64,000 nucleotides of DNA, taken from Nemertoderma westbladi (lineage: Eukaryota; Xenacoelomorpha; Nemertodermatida; Nemertodermatidae). The notes under the pieces were generated by a model, which worked only from the letters and a program-made list of their open reading frames with translations, did no database searches and had not been told where the DNA came from. The stretch is from the NCBI GenBank assembly GCA_032718475.1, contig JAUCBJ010007173.1:1-64000 (forward strand), read 5' to 3'. Positions 55,216 to 64,000 of the stretch are shown here, one piece after another; position 1 is the first letter of the stretch; each line of letters begins with the position of its first letter. The position numbers and the translations under genes are program-made.

Positions 55216-55305
55216 CATTTATCATTACAAAATGTGCAATTATTGAAAATAATAAATCGGTAATTATTAAATTATATTTCATAAAACACCCAATTTTTAA
55301 ACGGA

Positions 55306-55311
55306 TATAAT
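55306..55311 (+). promoter_or_regulatory. Polyadenylation signal of IFT88
   Basis: AATAAA at about 55306, roughly 90 bp after the stop. Another near-match (AATAAAT) lies at about 55250. Confidence 0.5.
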
Positions 55312-55315
55312 AAAG

Positions 55316-55945
55316 TTGAAAGGCAAAAACCGACCTTATTCTGGTTCAGGTGTGACTTTGAATCCAGGAGAAAGGTTTCACGTCTACCGATAACTTCACT
55401 TTACTTTTCTCACACCGATCCTTCAGCAATGCACCATCTGCTGGAATATAGTTGTGTTAATTCAGGGACATCCCCATTGTTACAGATCTCAATGATATGG
55501 AAGTTGATGTGCACCTGGAGAGCTCTAATAGATAGATAGAATTACAAAACGTAACTTGTAACTGTTTGTGTAAACAATCAACCGAAATCCAGAACTGAAT
55601 CTACATGATATGTTGAGCTGGTGAACTGAATTTGTAACTGAAACTGAATTTAGAGGCGATAGCAAACTGAAACTGAAATTATTTTAATTTAATTTCAGTG
55701 TTCAGCACTGAAAATATTCGTACTATATGTATATACTACGGAGTTATGAAACATTTCAATTTCCAAATAATAAATACTTATTTTACAAAAAGAAAGTAAC
55801 TTTTTTTGTCTGACTTTTTAAGTCTTTTGAGGAAAAAATTATTTTACTAATTCGAGGAAATGCGGTTTACAATGAGGACAAAATATGTTTGAAGCTAAAA
55901 GTCGGCCAATCATTAATTAATTGGATCCAAACTTAATACACATGT
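55316..55945. other. Non-coding stretch after IFT88
   Basis: Several CTGAACTGAA/TGAAACTGAA near-repeats at 55590-55710; nothing else recognised. Confidence 0.45.
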
Positions 55946-56119
55946 TATTATAGGAAGGGATATAGGGGTTTTAACCTCGAATGATAAGTAATTTACCGAA
56001 AATAACTTATCTTTTATTGGCGCAATTGTAGGACTAATCCCCTCACATGCGTACTTTTTAACCGGGTAGTGTACAAATTTAGGAATCGCGTAATCTTTTC
56101 TTGAAATTAATATCTCATA

Positions 56120-56250
56120 TCTCTCCAAACCACGTACGCGTTTCGACCTTAATGGGTCTCATCAGCGTGGTGTCGGATTCGAACCTGGGACCTCGAGGTG
56201 GAAGCCGAGACTACAACCACTAGGCCACAGGTTCTTGAGATAATATCTCA
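56120..56250 (-). repeat. tRNA-derived SINE with hammerhead ribozyme
   Basis: On the - strand: TGGCCTAGTGGTTGTAGTC (A box), then GGTTCGAATCC (canonical B box) at 56175-56185, then the hammerhead core. The head meets a copy of itself on the + strand (56247-56272) at the palindrome TTCTTGAGATAATATCTCAAGAA. Confidence 0.75.
56127..56173 (-). ncRNA. Type I hammerhead ribozyme motif
   Basis: On the - strand, 5' to 3': ACACCACG (stem I, 3' strand), CTGATGA (56165-56159), stem II GACC-CATTAA-GGTC, GAAA (56144-56141), a very short stem III C-GC-G, cleavage triplet GTA, then CGTGGTTT, which pairs with ACACCACG to close stem I. All core positions (CUGAUGA, GAAA, UH) are intact and cleavage would fall between 56135 and 56134. 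Short-stem-III type I hammerheads are known in metazoan retroelements. It should self-cleave the SINE RNA; a one-nucleotide mismatch in stem I and the tiny stem III may require dimeric action. Confidence 0.75.
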
Positions 56251-56432
56251 AGAACCTGTGGCCTAGTGGTTGTACTCCATAATACTCCATAATACATAAT
56301 ACTCCATATTATGGAGTATTAATTTCAAAGCCAGCTGCCGTTTTAAAAAAATATATAATAAAAAAGATAAGTTATTTTCGGTAAAATAAACTTATCATTC
56401 GAGGTTAAAACCCCTATATCCCTTCCTATAAT

Positions 56433-57055
56433 AAATGTATAATAACAAATACCTCGAAAAATACAGCTTGCCAACACATTGTTACTATCAATAATACACA
56501 TGTAGTCTATACAAAATTTTGAAATTTTACACGCAGACAGACTTCTATAGTTTGTGTGTCGCCCGCTAGGGGGCGAATTGTATGAAACATAGAAGTAGCT
56601 ATAGTTAGCCCTATATAACCCTTCTCGAGTTAGCCGACTCTCGTGGTGCGCGAATGTCCCACGAACAGGGGATATTCGGCCCCCAGACCAGCACCATACA
56701 AGTAAGTCCGGACGTGTTGGCCCGGACAATTCTGTTCCATTAAGGGGGGGGGGGGGGGGGGGGGGGGGGGGACCAAGTAACGGGCCTTTACCCTGCGAGG
56801 TCAATTATAATATACTTCAAGGGGTCCATGAAAAATATAGCTATTTGGTGTTCATGTAAATTAATATTGTCATTAGAGAATAGTTTTGTACTACAGTGAT
56901 CTGTGGGACTGTTTTTATCCCGCCGAGACATAAAGATACATCCTAAAACTTCACCTAAATATCGGGATAAAATGTCATTTTTTAGAATAAAAACGTGTAT
57001 AACGGTTTATCTCGCTTAGAGTAATTAATATGATTCCTAAAACTTCTACTTACAG
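56433..57055. other. Non-coding stretch in intron 3
   Basis: Contains a 28-base G run at about 56744-56771 and no gene. Confidence 0.45.
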
Positions 57056-57564
57056 GTTGATCCACCTTTAGATCCTAACATTATTACTTCTACAGGTTGA
57101 TCCACCTTTAGATCCTAACATTATTACTTCTACAGGTTGATCCACCTATAGATCCTAACATTATTACTTCTACAGGTTGATCCACCTTTAGATCCTAAAA
57201 TTATTACTTCTAGAGGTTGATCCACCTTTAGATCCTAACATTATTACTACTACAGGTTGATCCACCTTTAGATCCTAACATTATTACTTCTACAGGTTGA
57301 TCCACCTTTAGATCCTAACATTATTACTTCTACAGGTTGATTCACCTTTAGATCCTAACATTATTACTTCTACAGGTTGATCAACCTTTAGATCCTAACA
57401 TTATTACTTCTACAGGTTGATCCACCTATAGATCCTAACATTATTACTTCTACAGGTTGATCCACCTTTAGATCCTAAAATTATTACTTCTAGAGGTTGA
57501 TCCACCTTTAGATCCTAAAATTATTACTTCTAGAGGTTGATCCACCTTTAGATCCTAACATTAC
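57056..57564 (+). repeat. 40-bp tandem repeat carrying a splice acceptor, first array (about 12-13 units)
   Basis: The unit GTTGATCCACCTTTAGATCC+TAACATTATTACTTCTACAG is identical in kind to the true exon 4 acceptor region. Each unit contains CCTAAC (branch-point consensus), a pyrimidine-biased stretch and TACAG|GTTGATCC. Single-base variants are common (CTATAG, TAGAG, TCAACC). Confidence 0.95.
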
Positions 57565-58790
57565 AATTTAATCCTAACATAATATAACATAATATATATT
57601 TAATTCTAATCCTTACATTTTGTTTATTAACATTACTGTGGCTTATCATTAAACAAAAACCATGCTAAAATTGGAAGTATTTCATAAAATAGGTACCAGT
57701 GGTTAGTTTTAGAGCAGTAACCGTCTATGTGGAGAAGGAAGAAATATAATACCTAATTACTGACAGAAAAACTAATGGAGATACAGTGAAGGAACTTTGG
57801 TGACTTCAAATATAGGGTATCATGTTCTACTAAGTGGTTGTAATAAACCAAGTCAAAAATTACGTCCGTTACAGAAAAAGGGAAAATTTTGAAAATTTTA
57901 GAGGAAGGGGTGATGTATTCGACTTATTGCTTTCAGTGCAAAGCAGACTTAATGTCTATACTTATTGTCTAGTAATTTGAGACAAAAAATAACATCAAAT
58001 AACATCAAAAAATAAAAAATAACATCTTTGCTGTGTATTTTCTCGTAACGGACGTAAATGGTAGCAATAGAGCAGTGACCATCTCCTACACTCTGCAAAT
58101 AGCGCTACAGCCCTGTAATTTCTCCAATTATGTTGGTTGCGGTTTGTTTTTGGCTATTAACAGCCTAACCTGAAGGATTGGCTACTTATATTGTGTTACT
58201 GATAGTAAGGCTGCCTTTATTGCCTTATGCCAAAATTTAGCTCTTCTGCACCTCTAGACTTCTTTTTATCCAAAATACTATATTAAAAAGTATTCAGTGT
58301 GACTTAAGTGGTGGATTTGCACACTTGTTTAGTTGTAAACATCAATTTACACGCAATGGAAAGTAACACCATGTAACATAATTGCACAGTTACATCCGTT
58401 ACAGGAGATGGTTACGTCCGTTACGAAAATCAATTGCAAACTGCGTGAAAACCAGTGGTCAGTAGCCCTAAATTATTTTATTAATATGTTCGGTATCTAT
58501 TCTGCAATCATTACTAAGAAGGGTTTGTCAGAACATTGCTTCAATTCGCACGAATATTGATGAGAACATGGCTACCTCAGAAATTCCATTTTGTGCGATT
58601 ACGTCCGTTACAGGTGTATTAACTTGCCCTATAAGCACATGCAATTATTTAATAATAATCTGGGGTATTTACATTATAGTACCAGTGGTCCAGCAACACC
58701 ACACAAAATATTTATAAAAAATACACAGTGCTGTTCGCAGTGGAGGCCTTTAAACTCTGTGATAGTTACGTCCGTTACCGTGGAATTGCC
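57565..58790. mobile_element. Insert in the 40-bp array with repeated TTACGTCCGTTAC motif
   Basis: About 1.2 kb with no coding frame over 70 codons. The 13-bp motif TTACGTCCGTTAC, or a close variant, occurs about six times: near 57864, 58045 (inverted), 58388, 58410, 58597 and 58765. Motif-rich, non-coding inserts are often non-autonomous DNA transposons. No clear TIRs or target duplication are visible, so the class is open. Confidence 0.5.
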
Positions 58791-60860
58791 CTTTAGATCC
58801 TAACATTATTACTTCTACAGGTTGATCCACCTTTAGATCCTAACATTATTACTTCTACAGGTTGATCCACCTTTAGATCCTAACATTATTACTACTACAG
58901 GTTGATCCACCTTTACATCCTAACGTTATTACTTCTACAGGTTGATCCACCTTTAGATCCTAACATTATTACTTCTACAGGTTGATCCATCTTTAGATCC
59001 TAACATTATTACTTCTACAGGTTCATCCACCTTTAGATCCTAACATTATTGCTTCTACAGGTTGATCCACCTTTAGATCCTAACATTATTACTTCTACAG
59101 GTTGATCCACCTTTAGATCCTAACATTATTACTTCTACAGGTTGATCCACCTTTATATCCTAACATTATTACTACTACAGGTTGATCCACCTTTAGATCC
59201 TAACATTATTACTTCTAGAGGTTGATCCACCTTTAGATCCTAACATTATTACTACTACAGGTTGATCCACCTTTAGATCCTAACATTATTACTTCTAGAG
59301 GTTGATCCACCTTTAGATCCTAACATTATTACTTCTACAGGTTGATCCACCTTTAGATCCTAACATTATTACTACTACAGGTTGATCCACCTTTAGATCC
59401 TAACGTTATTACTTCTACAGGTTGATCCACCTTTAGATCCTAACATTATTACTTCTACAGGTTGATCCACCTTTAGATCCTAACATTATTACTTCTACAG
59501 GTTGATCCACCTTTAGATCCTAACATTATTACTGCTAGAGGTTGATCCACTTTTAGATCCTAACATTATTACTTCTAGAGGTTGATCCACCTTTAGATCC
59601 TAACATTATTACTACTACAGGTTGATCCACCTTTAGATCCTAACATTATTACTTCTAGAGGTTGATCCACCTTTAGATCCTAACATTATTACTTCTAGAG
59701 GTTGATCCACCTTTAGATCCTAACATTATTACTTCTAGAGGTTGATCCACCTTTAGATCCTAACAGTATTACTACTACAGGTTGATCCACCTTTAGATCC
59801 TAACATTATTACTTCTACAGGTTGATCCACCTTTAGATCCTAACATTATTACTTCTACAGGTTGATCCACCTTTAGATCCTAACATTATTACTTCTAGAG
59901 GTTGATCAACCTTTAGATCCTAACAGTATTACTTCTACAGGTTGATCCACCTTTAGATCCTAACATTATTATTACTACAGGTTGATCCACCTTTAGATCC
60001 TAACATTATTACTTCTACAGGTTGATCCACCTTTAGATCCTAACATTATTACTTCTGCAGGTTGATCCACCTTTAGATCCTAACAATATTATTACTACAG
60101 GTTGATCCACCTTTAGATCCTAACATTATTACTTCTACAGGTTGATCCACCTTTAGATCCTAACATTATTACTTCTACAGGTTTATCCACCTTTAGATCC
60201 TAACATTATTACTACTACAGGTTTATCCACCTTTAGATCCTAACAATATTATTACTACAGGTTGATCCACCTTTAGATCCTAACATTATTACTTCTACAG
60301 GTTGATCCACCTTTAGATCCTAACATTATTACTTCTACAGGTTTATCCACCTTTAGATCCTAACATTATTACTACTACAGGTTTATCCACCTTTAGATCC
60401 TAACATTATTGCTACTACAGGTTTATCCACCTTTAGTCCCTAACATTATTACTACTACAGGTTTATCCACCTTTAGATCCTAACATTATTACTTCTACAG
60501 GTTGATCCACCTTTAGATCCTAACGTTATTACTTCTACAGGTTGATCCACCTTTAGATCCTAACAATATTACTACTACAGGTTGATCCACCTTTAGATCC
60601 TAACATTATTATTTCTACAGGTTGATCCACCTTTAGATCCTAACATTATTACTACTACAGGTTGATCCACCTTTATATCCTAACATTATTACTTCTAGAG
60701 GTTGATCCACCTTTAGATCCTAACATTATTACTACTACAGGTTTATCCACGTTTCGATCCTAACATTATTACTACTACAGGTTGATCCACCTTTAGATCC
60801 TAACATTATTACTTCTACAGGTTGATCCACCTTTAGATCTTAACATTATTACTACTACAG
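58791..60860 (+). repeat. 40-bp tandem repeat carrying a splice acceptor, second array (about 52 units)
   Basis: Same unit as the first array; the last unit is the functional-looking acceptor of exon 4 (ACTACTACAG at 60851-60860). Sub-variants (TACTACTACAG, TACTTCTAGAG, GTTTATCC) form patterned blocks. Confidence 0.97.
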
Positions 60861-61041
60861 GTTGATCCACCTTTAGATCCTAACATTCCTGCTAATAACG
60901 GTAACTCGCCACTACACGCCGCCGTTAACATCGGAGACATGACGAGTTTGGTCCTTCTGTGTCGTTGTCGGAACACTGAAGTTGATAAAACGAATCCGGA
61001 ATGTCAAAACGCCACCGCGTTACATCTGGCTTCTTTACATG
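60861..61041 (+). CDS. Ankyrin-repeat protein, coding exon 4 (residues 424-483)
   Basis: Enters in phase 0 from exon 3 and leaves in phase 1 at donor G|GTTAGT (61042). Encodes VDPPLDPNIPANNGNSPLHA, AVNIGDMTSLVLLCRC and ATALHLASLHG, two ankyrin repeats with the usual G-x-SPLHxA and TALHLA signatures. The first 20 bases are the sequence amplified in the upstream 40-bp arrays. Confidence 0.85.
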
Positions 61042-61420
61042 GTTAGTGTGACTTACTTATTTCGGTTTTTATCAAAAGTCTGAAATTACTGTATCCGACT
61101 GACAGACTGTCTGATTTTTTACAGACTTCAGATTCTTTCTAAACTTTTGACGGACTACAAACGTACCAAGTTTGGTTTTAATTTCATCAAGGAATGACCG
61201 AGTTATTAGCGATAAAAAATTAGACGACGACAGACAACTCGTTAATGGTACCCCTATTCGTAAGCTTCACTCACTTCGTGGCTCGCCCCACAAAATCAAT
61301 TCACATTCAAAAGTTATTGCAACTTTAGTGTCCCCAAGGCGAACTCTAAAACTGAACTCGTTACATTTTTTCCCTATTGTTATTTATTGATTAGTAATTA
61401 TTATATTTGCCTTTATTCAG
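61042..61420. other. Intron 4 of the ankyrin gene
   Basis: GTTAGT...TTTATTCAG, 379 bp. The 72-codon + frame inside it is not supported. Confidence 0.7.
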
Positions 61421-61599
61421 GTCATTATGGAATGGTGCGTATCCTATTGGCTGCAGGTGCTGACTCATACAAACTCATGGACCAATCGTCGCCCGTTGAT
61501 TTGGCACGAGCCAATGGTCACGAACAAGTCGTAGAGGCCCTGCTGTGCGCCTGCGACGCAATTTATTCAGCAGACACAGATTCCAGTGACGACGGGTAG
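61421..61599 (+). CDS. Ankyrin-repeat protein, final coding exon (residues 484-542)
   Basis: The acceptor TTTATTCAG ends at 61420; phase 1 joining gives LHG-HYGMVRILLAAGAD. Then SPVDLARANGHEQVVEALL, the last ankyrin repeat, and an acidic tail (ADTDSSDDG) before TAG. The ankyrin part is a protein-interaction module; the function of the whole protein is unknown to me. Confidence 0.88.
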
Positions 61600-61828
61600 A
61601 TGGCGTATAGTTATTCGATTCCAGCTGAGGAGTTTATTAGATGTCGCATTGTTGTTACTGACTTTATTTAATTATCCTATTCGCCGTGTTTTTTATATTT
61701 TATATAATTATGTGTTAACTCGCTCTCTCCAAAATGTAATGTTATGTTTCGCACCCTCTTTGGAATTGCTGCTGTTACATTTGGTGTTCATTTTGTAATA
61801 ATAATAAGTGTATTTCTAATTTTATGGC

Positions 61829-61834
61829 AATAAA
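61829..61834 (+). promoter_or_regulatory. Polyadenylation signal of the ankyrin gene
   Basis: AATAAA about 230 bp after the stop, in an AT-rich 3' UTR. Confidence 0.55.
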
Positions 61835-62089
61835 TGTTCGTATTGGAATATTTCATTTCGATATATTAATATTATTGCATTCGATTACCGTATTTCTTCG
61901 AATAACCCCTGTTATTCGCTATTCGTTAACACTATGGTTCTTTTCGGGGAATCTCGTTGATCTCGAATGCTGCAAAGCTATAAAATATATTTATATTAAA
62001 TCACACCAGGGATCCCGTTGAGAAACTGAAATTATTGCAGCCAGCAGATCGTATACTGTACGATGGTTCGACGACATTTGTGTCTACTG
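61835..62089. other. Intergenic, nothing recognised
   Basis: AT-rich; no gene or repeat supported. Confidence 0.4.
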
Positions 62090-62371
62090 TTGATGGTGAC
62101 ACAGAACCATTCTTCAAAGTGTTAGGGAGTCGTCCTCCAGGGAGACACTTGCGCTATTCTTGTTCATTATTGTGGTTGACTATGTTCTCCGCATGTCCTT
62201 AGATCATCAATATATATGATGATGGGATGATGGTAACTCCACTTACTGGCTCCAGAAGTCCAGGAATTCCACGTTGGTAGGCCTACCTAACTGATATAGA
62301 CTAGAGGGAGCCCAACGCCTCCTCAGTTCATTAGAACAGGCTGCTTCTATGTTGTAGTGTTGGACTTTCTG
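62090..62371 (+). pseudogene. RTE-like relic, left part, split by a MITE
   Basis: Matches the relic at 30650-30960 (CGTCCTCCAGGGAGA, TTGTGGTTGACTATGTTCT, ACTGGCTCCAGAAGT, GGGAGCCCAACG) with many indels. It resumes after the MITE at 63400 as TTAACTCCAAGAATACC, as expected from TTAACTCCAGAAAGACC in the other copy. Confidence 0.75.
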
Positions 62372-62375
62372 TTAA

Positions 62376-63395
62376 CACTTTGACTGTCACTTTATATGTG
62401 TGGAATCCCACAAATTGTCACGCTAATATTTATAAATTATGGGGATTTCATTCACTTTGAGTGCTATAAAACCATAAAATAGGTTGTGTTTATGTGTCAA
62501 AAAAAATTTAATCGTGACGCATATATGCGTCACTGACAATCTACAAATGGCAGTTTACCAAAATGAGTCAGTGACGCAAATATGCGCCATTCCAGTTGGT
62601 GGATTCCAGTAGTGCATGATGAAATCCGAGTAAAGGCTGTAGAAATTCCACACTGCAGTGTGTCTGCAGGGTGGTGCTGGATGGAGGCAAGGTTGGTGTG
62701 TCTGCAGGGTGGTGCTGGGTGGAGGCAAGGTTGGTGTGTCTGCAGGGTGGAGGCAATGATGGTGTGTCTGTAGGGTGGTGCTGGGTGGAGGCAAGGTTGG
62801 TGTGTTTGCAGGGTGGTGCTGGGTGGAGGCAAGGTTGGTGTGTCTGCAGGGTGGTGCTGGGTGGAAGCAAGGTTGGTGTGTCTGCATGGTGGTGCTGGGT
62901 GGAGGCAAGTTTAGTGTGTCTGTGCAATGCCAGAGGTAAAATGGAAACCAGGCTTCTATGTGGGGAGTAAAAAAGTATTGGGTGGTTATGGAGTGTACTC
63001 CCTTGGGAGTTAGTGTGGCGACATCCCTGTTTTACATGTAATAGCCAAGAGAGAAGAGCCTTTGGGTTGTGCCTGGTGTTTTCTGTTTCACACTCACCAA
63101 AACTTTATTATATATTTCATATTCTGGCACAATTACAAAGCTATCTAGTTGCCTCCAAATCCTAAATCTCGGTATATTTCTTATATTTTTTAAGACATTG
63201 TGCAGTGGTCATATGACGCATATATGCGTCATGGATGATGTCACAAAATGAATTTGGGATCTGTTCACAAGGTGGCACATGAAATTTTAACAAATCACCT
63301 ACCATTTCCTATACATCACAGTTTGAATCAATGACGGATATATGCGTCTATTGTCTACCATTTGACGCACCGGTGCGTCAAAGACAGTCAAAGAG
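62376..63395. mobile_element. piggyBac-like MITE at TTAA
   Basis: Ends C-A/T-CTTTGACTGTC (62376 on; inverted, ending 63395) between two TTAA copies (62372-62375 and 63396-63399). Removing it and one TTAA restores the host RTE-like sequence. TTAA duplication and CTTTGAC-type ends are typical of piggyBac (established). No transposase. It carries five palindromes of the TGACGCATATATGCGTCA type and a 38-bp minisatellite. Confidence 0.82.
62655..62930. repeat. 38-bp minisatellite, about 7 units
   Basis: The unit is CTGCAGGGTGGTGCTGGGTG+GAGGCAAGGTTGGTGTGT; one unit is shortened. It lies inside the piggyBac-like MITE. The frames of 60-119 codons on both strands are artefacts. Confidence 0.9.
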
Positions 63396-63399
63396 TTAA

Positions 63400-63440
63400 C
63401 TCCAAGAATACCACGTTTTATCTGAAAACCCAAGTTGCAG
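63400..63440 (+). pseudogene. RTE-like relic, right part
   Basis: Short continuation of the split relic after the MITE; similarity fades by about 63440. Confidence 0.5.
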
Positions 63441-64000
63441 ATGGGCTGAATCTAACCAACAAATTATTAAACAAATTGAGGAGAAGAAACGCCTGAGACA
63501 GGAAGACGGAAGACGAGAGGGGCAAGGAGATGAGGTGGTTTCCAGAGGAAACGGGAGGGAAACTCTAAGATTGATGACAAACTGTATTGATATGCCTGGA
63601 AGGCACCGCGAGGACTAAAACTAACTGTTACTCAAGGTTCACACCTTTTTATATAAGTATAAAAATTTATGCATACCATACATATGTAATCAATGGAAAA
63701 GTGCAATACGTAAATCTATAATAAATACAATGTACGTACTATAGTCAGATATAACCTTTTCCAACTATCTACTGGGACTGGGAACTAATTGACTGAAACA
63801 GGAGGACGAGACAAGGGCTCACTTACCACATATGTGCACACATGTGTGAGATAGCATGGGGGGGGGGGGGGGGGGGGTGTTAGCGGATCCAATCCGCTGC
63901 ACCACCCAACGAGAAAATGGGGAAATCGTGATTTACGAATCACGATTAGATATGCAATATTGCCCAACGCAATATTGCATACCAGAGGGAATAAGGCGAT
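63441..64000. other. Non-coding end of the window
   Basis: Holds a G run (63860-63877) and three consecutive short perfect hairpins: AGCGGATccaATCCGCT (about 63882), AATCGTGATTTACGAATCAC+GATT (about 63924) and ATGCAATATTG...CAATATTGCAT (about 63952). No gene is supported. Confidence 0.45.

Larger units (their letters stand above)
55946..56432. mobile_element. Foldback element with SINE sequence in its loop
   Basis: The left arm 55946-56014 (GGAAGGGATATAGGGGTTTT, AACCTCGAATGATAAG, AAAATAACTTATCTTTTA) is inverted at 56363-56431. Between the arms lie a tRNA-derived SINE on the - strand and a second, truncated SINE head on the + strand, joined by a perfect palindrome. Confidence 0.7.

Noticed and set aside
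56120-56250. Functional tRNA gene
   Set aside because: Canonical boxes, but the sequence runs into a hammerhead motif and lacks a tRNA fold; SINE fits better.
57056-60860. CRISPR-like array
   Set aside because: Units are contiguous with no variable spacers, in a eukaryotic intron.
62530-62970. Frames of 60-119 codons on both strands
   Set aside because: Produced by the 38-bp minisatellite in the piggyBac-like MITE.
63405-63618. Possible coiled-coil exon (NQQIIKQIEEKKRLRQED...)
   Set aside because: Protein-like, but it follows directly on the RTE-like relic, has no convincing splice sites, and cannot be separated from chance or element remains.

Overview
This window is AT-rich metazoan nuclear DNA, most likely from a marine or other ciliated invertebrate. 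Genes have GT-AG introns and AATAAA signals, and an IFT88 cilium gene is present. There are several invertebrate-type retrotransposons (APE-type non-LTR, RTE-like, CR1/L2-like, Bel/Pao), and no prokaryotic features. I cannot name the species. About four fifths of the window is repeats.

Host genes. An ankyrin-repeat gene can be assembled on the + strand from five exons (32928-33468, 36701-37251, 39017-39193, 60861-61041, 61421-61599). All junctions keep the frame and give a 542-residue product. Its third intron (39194-60860, 21.7 kb) contains a complete uninterrupted IFT88 gene (52726-55215, +), a 10.6 kb LTR retrotransposon sitting inside a 57-bp minisatellite, a tRNA-derived SINE carrying a hammerhead ribozyme motif, and two arrays of a 40-bp repeat. 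Each unit of those arrays is a copy of the intron's own 3' splice site plus the start of exon 4.

Layout. 1-715: end of an LTR related to the 10.6 kb element. 0.7-4.6 kb: foldback/MITE-like repeats and palindrome clusters. 4.64-12.99 kb (-): long two-ORF non-LTR retrotransposon whose ORF1 has a CXC-like cysteine cluster, a 30-bp-unit repeat tract and a Ulp1-type protease domain. 13-17.8 kb: relics of a Pao gag and a non-LTR 3' end, plus pyrimidine-rich tandem repeats. 17.9-25 kb: nested set, a Pao pol relic (-) broken by a CR1/L2-like element (-), itself broken by an RTE-like element (+) with a visible 9-bp target duplication. 25-29.6 kb: a CR1-like element whose 3' tail is a perfect 2.58 kb (TAAAC)n array. 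30.6-31.7 kb: RTE-like relic. 32.9-61.6 kb: the ankyrin gene and its intron contents. 62-63.5 kb: an RTE-like relic split by a piggyBac-like MITE at TTAA.

The most unusual items are the tandem amplification of a splice acceptor (about 65 copies), the RT-less Bel/Pao element with intact gag-protease and extra zinc-knuckle ORFs, the Ulp1-containing non-LTR ORF1, and the hammerhead in a SINE. All calls come from reading the sequence by eye; no database search was run.
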